Source: Uliginosibacterium sp036017065 (GTDB lineage: Bacteria > Pseudomonadota > Gammaproteobacteria > Burkholderiales > Rhodocyclaceae). From it: a stretch of DNA of 64,000 bases. The notes below the pieces were generated by a model that did not search any database, had not been told where the DNA came from, and saw only the letters and a program-made list of their open reading frames with translations. The first letter of the stretch is position 1. Every line of letters starts with the position of its first letter. Positions 27,321 to 35,419 of the stretch are shown here, in pieces. Both the position numbers and the translations under genes were made by a program. The DNA is taken from assembly GCF_036017065.1 (NCBI RefSeq), contig NZ_JAYXHR010000001.1, positions 992,001 through 1,056,000 of the forward strand. The letters run 5' to 3'.

Positions 27321-28691
27321 ATGAATCCACGCATCCTCCTGGTCGACGACGATCCAGACCTGCTCCGTCTCCTGTCCATCCGCCTGAAGGCCACCGGTTT
27401 CGAAGTCATCCCCGCCGACAACGGCGAAGCCGCACTCGCCACCCTTGCCGCCCACCGACCGGACGTGGTGGTGACCGACCTGCGCATGCCGGGCCTGGAC
27501 GGCATGGCCCTCTTCGATGCCCTGCGCCAGTCCCACCCTACGCTGCCGGTCATCGTGCTGACGGCCAACGGCAGCATTCCCGACGCGGTGGACGCCGTGC
27601 GCCGCGGCGTCTTCGGCTACCTCACCAAGCCTTACGACGCGGCCGAACTGATCGAGCAGATCCGCCGCGCGGTGGATCTCTCCGGCAGCGAGAAGCAAGG
27701 CAGCCGCTCCAACGAAAGCGAAAGCTGGCGCGCCGACATCATCACGCGCAGCCCGCCGATGGAGGATTTCCTGCAGCAGGCGAAGCTGGTCGCGGCCAGC
27801 GAAGTCAGCGTCTTCATCACCGGCCCCAGTGGTGCCGGCAAGGAACTCGCCGCCCGTGCCATCCACAAGGCCAGCGCACGCGCCAACGGCCCCTTCGTCG
27901 CCATCAACTGCGGCGCGATTCCCGAACCGCTGCTGGAATCCGAGCTGTTCGGCCACGTGAAGGGCGCCTTCACCGGCGCGCACCGCGACCATGAAGGCCT
28001 GTTTCAGTCAGCCCGCGGCGGTACGCTCTTCCTCGACGAAATCGGCGACATGCCGCTGCCGCTGCAGGTCAAGCTGCTGCGCGTGCTGGAGGAGCGCGAG
28101 GTGCGCCCGGTCGGCGCCACACGCAGCGTGCCGGTGGATGTGCGTGTCATTTCGGCGACACACCGCAACCTTGAGGAGGCCCGTGACGAAGGCCGCTTCC
28201 GCGAGGACCTTTACTACCGCCTCAACGTGGTGTCCCTCACCCTTCCGCCGCTGTCCGAACGGCGTGAGGACATCCCGCTGCTGACCCGGCACTTCCTGCA
28301 GCGTCTCGCCGGCCGCTACCAGCGCGACGTGAACAACATCGCGCCCGATGCCATGGCCTTGCTGGTCTCCGCGCCCTGGCCGGGCAATGTGCGCCAGTTG
28401 CACAACGTGGTGGAACAGGTGGTGGCGTTGTCCACCACGCCCGTGATTCCGGCCAGCCTGGTACAGCGCGCCCTGCAGGGCGACTATCCGGCCATCGAGT
28501 CATTCGAGGAAGCACGCCGCCGCTTCGAGCGTGACTACGTCATCCGCCTGCTGCGCATGACCGAGGGCAACGTCACCCAGGCCGCCCGGCTCGCCAAGCG
28601 CAACCGCACGGAGTTCTACCGCCTGCTTGCCCGCCACAACCTGGAAGCGGCGGCGTTCAAGCTCGGTCGCGAATCGGTCCAGAGCGCGTAG
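27321..28691 (+). CDS. glrR: sigma-54-dependent response regulator GlrR (QseF)-like
   Basis: NtrC-family activator of 456 residues. The receiver domain has the phospho-acceptor Asp53 in VVTDLRMPG and Lys103 in YLTKPYD. The AAA+ domain has Walker A GPSGAGKE (about 168-175), the sigma-54-contacting GAFTGA (215-220), and FLDEIGDMP for Walker B. The C-terminal helix-turn-helix (about 415-450, GNVTQAARLAKRNRTEFYRLL) lacks the usual Fis-like end and ends LGRESVQSA. With glrK and the lipoprotein it forms the GlrKGR system. Three TGTC-N10-GACA sites and two -24/-12 promoters flanking the cluster are its probable targets. Confidence 0.9.
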   Translation: MNPRILLVDDDPDLLRLLSIRLKATGFEVIPADNGEAALATLAAHRPDVVVTDLRMPGLDGMALFDALRQSHPTLPVIVLTANGSIPDAVDAVRRGVFGYLTKPYDAAELIEQIRRAVDLSGSEKQGSRSNESESWRADIITRSPPMEDFLQQAKLVAASEVSVFITGPSGAGKELAARAIHKASARANGPFVAINCGAIPEPLLESELFGHVKGAFTGAHRDHEGLFQSARGGTLFLDEIGDMPLPLQVKLLRVLEEREVRPVGATRSVPVDVRVISATHRNLEEARDEGRFREDLYYRLNVVSLTLPPLSERREDIPLLTRHFLQRLAGRYQRDVNNIAPDAMALLVSAPWPGNVRQLHNVVEQVVALSTTPVIPASLVQRALQGDYPAIESFEEARRRFERDYVIRLLRMTEGNVTQAARLAKRNRTEFYRLLARHNLEAAAFKLGRESVQSA

Positions 28692-28703
28692 GGACTGTCC
28701 TTG

Positions 28704-28737
28704 GCCGTGTCGGCGCGTTCCCTCAGCCCGACACGGC
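28704..28737 (+). other. stem-loop after glrR
   Basis: A 10-bp perfect inverted repeat GCCGTGTCGG / CCGACACGGC follows the glrR stop by 12 bp. There is no T-run, so it is a weak terminator or a stability hairpin that insulates the EF-hand promoter. Confidence 0.5.
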
Positions 28738-28781
28738 AAATACCTGTTGGCAAAAGGAATTCCCGCCAGGGCCACGGCGGA

Positions 28782-28799
28782 TGTCGCATTCTGGCGACA
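28782..28799 (+). promoter_or_regulatory. GlrR-type enhancer site 3 (TGTC-N10-GACA)
   Basis: TGTCGCATTCTGGCGACA has the same TGTCGC-N6-GCGACA form as the two sites upstream of the 24228 gene. It lies about 63 bp upstream of the -24 element at 28853, immediately downstream of glrR. Confidence 0.77.
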
Positions 28800-28818
28800 A
28801 CCTCATGTTGCGGGAAAA

Positions 28819-28831
28819 TCTCAAGCTGTTG
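28819..28831 (+). promoter_or_regulatory. IHF-like site between enhancer and sigma-54 promoter
   Basis: TCTCAAGCTGTTG matches WATCAANNNNTTR at 8 of 9 informative positions and is followed by an AT-rich tract (ATTTTTAA). The position between enhancer and promoter is as expected for IHF. Confidence 0.45.
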
Positions 28832-28852
28832 ATTTTTAACGACTAAGCTTCC

Positions 28853-28868
28853 TGGCACGGGATCTGCA
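28853..28868 (+). promoter_or_regulatory. sigma-54 (-24/-12) promoter of the EF-hand gene
   Basis: TGGCACGGGATCTGCA matches TGGCACG-N4-TTGCW at every position except the first T of the -12 block. It is 57 bp upstream of the EF-hand start, leaving a leader of about 45 bases. Confidence 0.85.
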
Positions 28869-28924
28869 AAGGATGGGGGAGTCTGGCCTGGCAAGCCAGC
28901 CTTCCAACCACAGAGGAGATACCG

Positions 28925-29203
28925 ATGAAGTCCAGTATCCACCCCCGCGTGTTGCAAGCCTTTCTGGCCGCCTCCGCTTTCAGCCTCGGCCTGGCTCACG
29001 CAGCCGACCCCCAACCCACGCCACCGGCCGGCAGCGAACTGCGTTTCGTGGCGTTCGACCTCAACCGTGACGGCTACATCGATGGCAAGGAAGCCACCGG
29101 CTTTCCGGAAGTCAGTCGCCTGCTGAGCAGTGGCGACGCCAACAGCGACGGCAGGCTCTCAGAAAAGGAATTCGTCGGCGCGCTCCGCCAATCGGCGCGC
29201 TGA
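28925..29203 (+). CDS. exported EF-hand calcium-binding protein
   Basis: Small protein of 92 residues. A signal peptide (about 1-26, ending LAHA) precedes two EF-hand loops, DLNRDGYIDGKE near residue 49 and DANSDGRLSEKE near 75, with acidic residues at positions 1, 3, 5 and 12 of each loop. It is therefore a secreted or periplasmic calcium binder. AGAGGAGA lies six bases before ATG. It has its own sigma-54 promoter and a GlrR-type enhancer, so it is a likely output of the GlrKR system. Molecular partner unknown. Confidence 0.88.
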   Translation: MKSSIHPRVLQAFLAASAFSLGLAHAADPQPTPPAGSELRFVAFDLNRDGYIDGKEATGFPEVSRLLSSGDANSDGRLSEKEFVGALRQSAR

Positions 29204-29213
29204 CACTGTCCCC

Positions 29214-29278
29214 CGGCTGCTTCGGCAGCCTGGCGCGGTCGGGATTGTCCTCCCTTGACCGACCGCGCCACCTCTTTT
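29214..29278 (+). terminator. tandem stem-loops after the EF-hand gene
   Basis: The first hairpin is GGCTGC-TTCG-GCAGCC. The second is a 12-bp stem TGGCGCGGTCGG / CCGACCGCGCCA, 29231-29242 with 29259-29270, followed by CCTCTTTT. Together they look like a terminator of the sigma-54 transcript. Confidence 0.75.
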
Positions 29279-29386
29279 CCCCCCACACCCTCCCGCTTTC
29301 CTCGCCTCATCGACGGGGGCTGAGTTATCGTCCCAGAGCCTTCCGCCACGGATTCGGGCTGGCCGTTCCCGTACAATCGGCCCGCC

Positions 29387-31570
29387 ATGGAAGTTGCCGC
29401 CGCACCCCCACCCGTCTCGCTGACCGCCTACCCGCGCCACCGTCCCGACCTGAAACCCGCGCCCATCCTGCCGATGAGCCGGGCCGAGATGGACAGGCTG
29501 GGCTGGGATGCCTGCGACATCATCATCGTGACGGGCGACGCCTACATCGACCATCCCAGCTTCGGCATGGCGCTGGTGGGTCGCGCGCTGGAGGCCCAGG
29601 GCTTCCGCGTCGGCATCATCAGCCAACCGGACTGGCAATCCGCGGCGCCTTTCCGCGAGCTGGGACAGCCGCGCCTGTTCTTCGGCATCACCGCCGGCAA
29701 CATGGACTCGCTGATCAACCGCTACACGGCGGACCGCAAGATCCGCAGCGACGATGCCTACACCGCGGGTGGCGAGGCCGGCAAGCGGCCGGACCGCGCC
29801 GTCACCGTGTATGCGCAGCGCGCCCGCGAGGCCTTTCCGCAAGCCAACATCATCATCGGCAGCATCGAGGCCAGCCTGCGCCGCATCGCGCACTACGACT
29901 ACTGGTCGGACAAGGTGCGCCGTTCCGTGCTGCCGGACTCCAAGGCCGATCTGCTGATCTTCGGCAACGCCGAGCGCGCCATCGTCGACCTCGCCCACCG
30001 CCTCGCTGCCGGCGAACCCATCGAGCATATCCGCGACCTGCGCGGCACCGCCTTCATGGTGAAGCGCGGCTGGTTGCCGGGCGAGGACTGGACCGAGGCC
30101 GACTCGGTGACGGTGGATCGCCCGGGCCGCATCGACCCGCATCCCGACCCCTACGCGATGGAGCCGCAGGACACGGCCAATGCGCCGAACGCCGACGGCT
30201 CGCAGCCGGTGCGCATCATGCCGGCCGCGCAGCGCGTGGCCACCCGCAAGGCACAGCGCGCCAGGACCGTCGTGCGCCTGCCTTCCTACGAGACCGTGGC
30301 GACGGACCCGGTGATGTACGCGCATGCCTCGCGCACCTTCCACCTGGAGTCCAACCCCGGCAACGCCCGCGCGCTGGTGCAGGCGCATGGCGAGCGTGAC
30401 GTGTGGCTCAACCCGCCGCCGATTCCGCTGTCCACCGAGGAAATGGACTGGGTGTTCGACGCGCCCTACGCCCGCATGCCGCACCCGTCCTACGGCGACG
30501 CGCGCATCCCGGCCTGGGAGATGATCCGCTTCTCGGTGAACATCATGCGCGGCTGCTTCGGCGGCTGCACCTTCTGCTCCATCACCGAGCACGAAGGCCG
30601 CATCATCCAGAGCCGCTCGCACGAATCGATCATCAAGGAGATCGAGGACATCCGCGACAAGGTGCCGGAATTCAAGGGGCATATCAGCGACCTGGGCGGC
30701 CCCACCGCCAACATGTACCGCATGGCCTGCAAGGACCCGAAGATCGAGGAGTCCTGTCGCCGCCTGTCCTGCGTGTATCCCGGCATCTGCGAGAACCTGA
30801 ACACCGACCACAGCTCGCTGATCGAGCTGTACCGCAAGGCCCGCGCCATTCCCGGCGTCAAGAAGATCACCGTCGGCTCCGGCCTGCGTTACGACCTGGC
30901 CGCAACATCGCCCGAGTACGTGAAGGAACTGGTCACCCACCACGTGTCCGGCCTGCTGAAGATCGCGCCGGAACACACCGAGGACGCCCCGCTGTCGAAG
31001 ATGATGAAGCCGGGCATCGGCAGCTTCGACAAGTTCAAGCGCCTGTTCGACAAGTACTCGCGCGAAGCCGGCAAGAAGCAGCACCTGGTGCCCTACTTCA
31101 TCGCCGCCCACCCCGGCACACGCGACGAGGACATGCTCAACCTCGCCCTGTGGCTGAAGCGCAACGACTTCCGCCCGGACCAGGTACAGACCTTCACGCC
31201 GACGCCACTGGCCATGGCCACCGCCATGTATCACTCGCGCAAGAACCCGCTGCGCAAGGTCACCACCGAGTCAGAGGGCGTCGACACCCCGCGCAGCGGC
31301 CGCCAGCGCAAACTGCACAAAGCCTTCCTGCGTTACCACGATCCGGACAACTGGCCGCTGCTGCGCGAGGCGCTGCGCGAGATGGGGCGCGAGGACCTGA
31401 TCGGCAACAAGCCGGAGCATCTGGTGCCGCGTGAGGGTGGCTTCGCGGGACGTGGCGCACATGCCGGACAACGTGCCACCGGCGCGCGTCCAGGCACGGC
31501 ACCGGGTGTACGCCCCGGCACACGACCAGCCATCGCGCCACGCCGGCCGAGCCCTTCGCGCAAGCGCTGA
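29387..31570 (+). CDS. ygiQ: YgiQ family radical SAM protein (UPF0313)
   Basis: Protein of 727 residues with the YgiQ organisation. The N-terminal domain is about 1-340 (DIIIVTGDAYIDHPSFGMAL). The radical SAM domain has its Cys-x3-Cys-x2-Cys in MRGCFGGCTFCSITEHEGR near residue 388, and the C-terminal domain contains KMMKPGIGSFDKF and HLVPYFIAAHPGT. The tail is Arg/Ala/Pro-rich. It should bind a 4Fe-4S cluster and cleave S-adenosylmethionine, but the substrate of this family is not established. Confidence 0.95.
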   Translation: MEVAAAPPPVSLTAYPRHRPDLKPAPILPMSRAEMDRLGWDACDIIIVTGDAYIDHPSFGMALVGRALEAQGFRVGIISQPDWQSAAPFRELGQPRLFFGITAGNMDSLINRYTADRKIRSDDAYTAGGEAGKRPDRAVTVYAQRAREAFPQANIIIGSIEASLRRIAHYDYWSDKVRRSVLPDSKADLLIFGNAERAIVDLAHRLAAGEPIEHIRDLRGTAFMVKRGWLPGEDWTEADSVTVDRPGRIDPHPDPYAMEPQDTANAPNADGSQPVRIMPAAQRVATRKAQRARTVVRLPSYETVATDPVMYAHASRTFHLESNPGNARALVQAHGERDVWLNPPPIPLSTEEMDWVFDAPYARMPHPSYGDARIPAWEMIRFSVNIMRGCFGGCTFCSITEHEGRIIQSRSHESIIKEIEDIRDKVPEFKGHISDLGGPTANMYRMACKDPKIEESCRRLSCVYPGICENLNTDHSSLIELYRKARAIPGVKKITVGSGLRYDLAATSPEYVKELVTHHVSGLLKIAPEHTEDAPLSKMMKPGIGSFDKFKRLFDKYSREAGKKQHLVPYFIAAHPGTRDEDMLNLALWLKRNDFRPDQVQTFTPTPLAMATAMYHSRKNPLRKVTTESEGVDTPRSGRQRKLHKAFLRYHDPDNWPLLREALREMGREDLIGNKPEHLVPREGGFAGRGAHAGQRATGARPGTAPGVRPGTRPAIAPRRPSPSRKR

Positions 31571-31656
31571 CCTTCCGGGCAATCCATCGGTGCGGGCAGT
31601 GAACGGCGGTAGCAGCCCGCTATAGTCGCGCCTCCGTTCTCCACAGGCTTTCACGT

Positions 31657-32778
31657 ATGCCTTCTGCATTCAGCCGGGCAAGGAAGATCATCCTCGCCTG
31701 TGGCGTTCTTGCGTCCGTCACCGCACATGCACAGACCGACGAAGCACTCTGCGAGAAAGACCTCGCTTACCTGCCGGATTTCCTGTTGCGGAATGATGCG
31801 GGGGTGCTGACGCTGGACTCGGCCCGCCAACGCGCAGCTGTCGAAAGTGCCATCAAGGCAGCCCGCTCTCGCAGCGTGGAGATATCGGACCGGGACTCCT
31901 GCCTAGAGCTCCTGAACGTCTTCCTGAAGACCTATCGCAGGGGACATCTGTGGATCCAGGACAGCCAGAGGTCCAAGGCGGCTACGCCCTCAAGTCCCGG
32001 CACAGCATCTGACAACAAACCGGACCCGCAGATACCGACGTTCAGACTGCTATCTGCGCACACGGCCTTGCTCGTGGTGCCGTCCTTCTACATCCAGTAC
32101 CGTGAGCCGCTCATTGGATTGCTTAAGAAGCACGCCGAGGACATCTCTACGCGCCGGAACCTCCTGATCGACGTACGCCTCAATGGCGGCGGGTCGGATG
32201 CGACCTACTACGCACTGATGCCGCGGATCGTCGCCAACGCTGCAACCAATATCGGCGTGGAGTTCCTGGCCACCGAAGACAACGCAAAAGGTATCGAATA
32301 CTGGATCCGGCAACAGAAGAGTGAGCCATTGCAGGACGCTGTCAGGCGCATACAAAACGCGATGCGAGCGCATCCCGCTGGTTCATTCGTTCGCGTTCCG
32401 GGCATAGGAGAGTCGGGACAAACCAGTCAGCCTGAGGCTGTGACGCACCCCGCACGCATTGGCATCCTGATTGGCCAGCGATGTGGCAGCAGCTGCGAGC
32501 AGTTCCTGCTTGAAGCGCGTCAGAGCTACAAGACCAAGCTGTTCGGTCGCAATACGGCGGGCGCGCTCGACTACTCCAATATGGCCGAGCACGGATTGCC
32601 GTCCGGACAGCGAACCTTGTTCTATGCGACCTCCCGCTCGGCAAGACTGCCACTCTTTCCTGTCGATGCATCGGGCATCCAGCCCGACCAGTTCTTCCCC
32701 GCGCCCGCAAATGCGGAAGAATATGAAGCGGAGATCGCGAAGGTGCAGGCGATCCTGGAAGCGATGCCCGGACACTGA
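31657..32778 (+). CDS. exported S41 (tail-specific protease)-like protein
   Basis: Protein of 373 residues with a signal peptide (about 1-25, ending TAHA). The C-terminal half has the S41 clan layout: a central NLLIDVRLNGGGSDATYYAL, then ARIGILIGQRCGSSCEQFLL, where the serine of GSSCEQ is at the usual nucleophile place, and a following KTKLFGRNTAGALDYSN. No PDZ domain is obvious. The codon use and A/T content look less GC-biased than its neighbours. A single REP-like arm lies just downstream. Proteolytic activity is inferred from the fold only. Confidence 0.72.
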   Translation: MPSAFSRARKIILACGVLASVTAHAQTDEALCEKDLAYLPDFLLRNDAGVLTLDSARQRAAVESAIKAARSRSVEISDRDSCLELLNVFLKTYRRGHLWIQDSQRSKAATPSSPGTASDNKPDPQIPTFRLLSAHTALLVVPSFYIQYREPLIGLLKKHAEDISTRRNLLIDVRLNGGGSDATYYALMPRIVANAATNIGVEFLATEDNAKGIEYWIRQQKSEPLQDAVRRIQNAMRAHPAGSFVRVPGIGESGQTSQPEAVTHPARIGILIGQRCGSSCEQFLLEARQSYKTKLFGRNTAGALDYSNMAEHGLPSGQRTLFYATSRSARLPLFPVDASGIQPDQFFPAPANAEEYEAEIAKVQAILEAMPGH

Positions 32779-32794
32779 TAACGGAAGCATCTGG

Positions 32795-32826
32795 CGTAGG
32801 TTGGAAAAGCAAAGCGCCTTCCGACA
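32795..32826 (+). repeat. single arm of the REP-like repeat family
   Basis: The 32-bp sequence (CGTAGGTTGGAAAAGCAAAG..., ending CGCCTTCCGACA) matches the left arm at 13221-13252 with three mismatches. No second inverted arm follows, so this is a solo copy. Confidence 0.75.
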
Positions 32827-32867
32827 CCCATTCTCACGCCACAGCTTCTACGCTCAAGCTCGAACGA

Positions 32868-32894
32868 CAAGGGCGCGCCTCAGTCGCGCCCTTG
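32868..32894 (-). terminator. stem-loop after the alanine aminotransferase gene
   Basis: A 10-bp perfect stem CAAGGGCGCG / CGCGCCCTTG with a 7-base loop lies 8 bp past the stop of the leftward gene. There is no long T-run, so termination may be partial. Confidence 0.6.
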
Positions 32895-32902
32895 CATCCT
32901 GC

Positions 32903-34126
32903 TCAGCTCTTCGCCACCGCCAACCCGTCTGCCCTGAACATCGCCTTGATCCCGCGTACGGCCTGCCGGATGCGTGACTCGTTCTCGATCAGTGCAAACC
33001 GCACGTGATCGTCGCCGTGGTCGCCGAAGCCGACACCCGGTGACACTGAAACCTTTGCGCGCGCCAGCAACTGCTTGGCGAACTCCAGCGAACCCAGCGC
33101 GCGGTAGTGCTCGGGGATCTGCGCCCAGACGTACATCGACGCCTTCGGCAGCTCCACGTCCCAGCCGGCTTCGCGCAGGCCTTTCACCAGCACGTCGCGG
33201 CGGCTGCGGTATTGCTCGGCGATGTCGCGCACGCATTGCTGGTCACCTTCCAGTGCGGCGATGGCGGCGATCTGCAGCGGCGTGAAGGTGCCGTAGTCGT
33301 GGTAGCTCTTCATGCGTGCCAGCGCGGCAACGAGGTCGGGGTTGCCGACCATGAAGCCGATGCGCCAGCCGGCCATGTTGTAGCTCTTGGACAGGGTGAA
33401 GAACTCCACCGCGATGTCCTTGGCGCCGGGCACCTGCATGATGGAAGGCGCCTTCCAGCCATCGAAGACGATGTCGGCGTAGGCGAGGTCATGCACGACC
33501 AGGATGTCGTGCTTGCGCGCCAGCGCGATGACGCGCTCGAAGAAATCCAGCTCCACGCATTGTGCGGTGGGATTCGACGGAAATCCCAGCACCATCATCT
33601 TCGGCTTGGGGTAGCTGCCGCGGATGGCCTTCTCCAGTTCCTCGAAGAAGTTCACCCCGGGCACCAGCGGCACCGAGCGGATGTCGGCGCCGGCGATGAC
33701 CGCGCCGTAGATGTGGATCGGATAGCTCGGGTCCGGCACCAGCACCGTGTCACCGCGGTCCAGGGTGGCGAGCATCAGGTGCGCCAGGCCTTCTTTGGAG
33801 CCGATGGTGACGATGGCCTCACTGTCCGATTCGATCTCCACGGCGTAGCGGTCCGCGTACCAGCGCGAGATGGCGCGGCGCAGGCGCGGGATGCCGCGTG
33901 ACGCCGAGTAGCCGTGCGTGTCGCCGCGCTGCGCGGCTTCGGTGAGTTTGGCGACGATGTGCGCCGGCGTGGCCCCGTCGGGGTTGCCCATGCTCATGTC
34001 GATGATGTCTTCGCCACGGCGGCGGGCGGCAAGCTTCAGCTCGGCCGTGATGTTGAAGACGTAGGGAGGGAGACGATCGATGCGCGCAAAGCGGCGCTTG
34101 CCCACCGGGGAGGAGGCAGAAGACAT
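32903..34126 (-). CDS. alaC: PLP-dependent alanine aminotransferase (AlaC/YfdZ-like)
   Basis: Class I/II aminotransferase of 407 residues, predicted to form alanine from pyruvate. The opening FARIDRLPPYVFNI, the phosphate-binding GYSASRGIPRLRRAI, NPTAQCVELDFFE, and the PLP lysine region TLSKSYNMAGWRIGFM are characteristic of the AlaC branch. It is monocistronic, leftward, and ends next to the stem-loop at 32868. In many relatives it precedes the homoserine dehydrogenase gene; that is not so here. Confidence 0.9.
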   Translation of the reverse strand: MSSASSPVGKRRFARIDRLPPYVFNITAELKLAARRRGEDIIDMSMGNPDGATPAHIVAKLTEAAQRGDTHGYSASRGIPRLRRAISRWYADRYAVEIESDSEAIVTIGSKEGLAHLMLATLDRGDTVLVPDPSYPIHIYGAVIAGADIRSVPLVPGVNFFEELEKAIRGSYPKPKMMVLGFPSNPTAQCVELDFFERVIALARKHDILVVHDLAYADIVFDGWKAPSIMQVPGAKDIAVEFFTLSKSYNMAGWRIGFMVGNPDLVAALARMKSYHDYGTFTPLQIAAIAALEGDQQCVRDIAEQYRSRRDVLVKGLREAGWDVELPKASMYVWAQIPEHYRALGSLEFAKQLLARAKVSVSPGVGFGDHGDDHVRFALIENESRIRQAVRGIKAMFRADGLAVAKS

Positions 34127-34236
34127 GCGGAGTTCCTTTACGTGAGCGCCCGGAACCGTCCGAGCGACGTGGGCGGCGCTGTCTCGCCACCCGGGTCAAT
34201 CCTAACGCAAAGGGACGCGCGGCACAGCCATCGTCG

Positions 34237-35235
34237 TCACTGCAGGCGGAAGCTGTAGTGGTAGGTCCGGGGGCTGCTGTTGACGATGACGTTGGTGATC
34301 GCCACGTTGTAGTCGACGTTGTTCTGCAGCCCCGCCACCTTCCACTGCAGGTTGTTCGCAAGGCCGTAGCCGTTGTAGTCCGCGGACTGTTCGCTGATGC
34401 CCAGCGTGCCGCCCGGGCCGCTGACCGTGACGGTCGCCGTCGCGTAACTCACCTGGCTGCCGCCGTTGGCACCCGCGCTGGTCTTGCTGGCGATGGCGCT
34501 GAAGGACAGGAACCAGCTCTTGCCGAATTCGCTCGCCGAGTAGTTTCCCTGCGGATAGGCCACGTAGTCATTGGTCATGGCGCTGACGTTGCCACGTCCG
34601 TTGCCGATCACCTTCAGCACCGACGAGGAATAGACGCTGCTGGTGCCATTGGGTACACCGTCGACGCGGCCGTAGGTGGTCTTGCCCAGGAAGGGGTCGA
34701 GCATCCAGCGGCGATGCCCCAGCGAGGGCACGTCGTCGTCGATCAGGAAACCCACCAGGCTGCTGGTGCTGGCGAGGCCATCGTAGTTTGTCCCGCTGGA
34801 CTTCCAGCCGAGGTGCAGGTTGCCGGTGCTCGCCAGGTTGTAGGCATTGGTCGAATAGCACAGGCCGCTGGCGGAAGGCGTATGCGTCAGCAGGCGATTG
34901 GCGACCATGTACAGCGCCGCTTCGGCTGCAGCCACGTCGTGTGCAGCCTCGTAGGTCACCGCCAGCAGTCCGTGACGGGCACGGATTTCGTTCAGCTTGC
35001 CCAGCACGGCCTGCCGCTCGCTGTCCTTCAATTCTCCGGGGTCGCAGCTTGCGATGTTCGCTCGGCGATTGAACGGCCCGTCGGCAGCACCACCGCCTGA
35101 GGTCGATCCGGAAGATGAAAACGTCGAAGAGGACGACTGCGTCGCCTGCCCGCCAGCGCCATCGCCGCCCCCACCTCCACAAGCTGCAAGACAGATGAGC
35201 AACGAAGCAGACAGGAGCGAACGATGAGGGAACAT
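34237..35235 (-). CDS. CAP-domain (SCP/PR1) lipoprotein
   Basis: Predicted lipoprotein of 332 residues. A lipobox (CLAACGGG, lipid cysteine 19) is followed by a Gly/Ser-rich linker with S-runs (about 20-52) and then a CAP superfamily domain (about 70-225: LNEIRARHGLLAVTYEAA, AAAEAALYMVAN, DDDVPSLGHRRWML). The C-terminal third is beta-rich and ends SFRLQ. The CAP fold in bacteria is often extracellular; its function here is unknown. It is divergent from pgi. Confidence 0.82.
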   Translation of the reverse strand: MFPHRSLLSASLLICLAACGGGGGDGAGGQATQSSSSTFSSSGSTSGGGAADGPFNRRANIASCDPGELKDSERQAVLGKLNEIRARHGLLAVTYEAAHDVAAAEAALYMVANRLLTHTPSASGLCYSTNAYNLASTGNLHLGWKSSGTNYDGLASTSSLVGFLIDDDVPSLGHRRWMLDPFLGKTTYGRVDGVPNGTSSVYSSSVLKVIGNGRGNVSAMTNDYVAYPQGNYSASEFGKSWFLSFSAIASKTSAGANGGSQVSYATATVTVSGPGGTLGISEQSADYNGYGLANNLQWKVAGLQNNVDYNVAITNVIVNSSPRTYHYSFRLQ

Positions 35236-35419
35236 GGCGCGGACTTCCTAGGGAACAAAACAGCGGCGGGAACGACAGAGATTGTGAGGGCTGGCGCGGG
35301 CCCCTGGCCCGGGGCGCCGTCAGTCCGCGATGAACGTAGCGACGCCCGCGCGGGCGCCTGCCCAAGCAGCCTCTCATCGGCGATACTTGTGACTCCCTCC
35401 CTAGCCTGCCATCAAGAAC

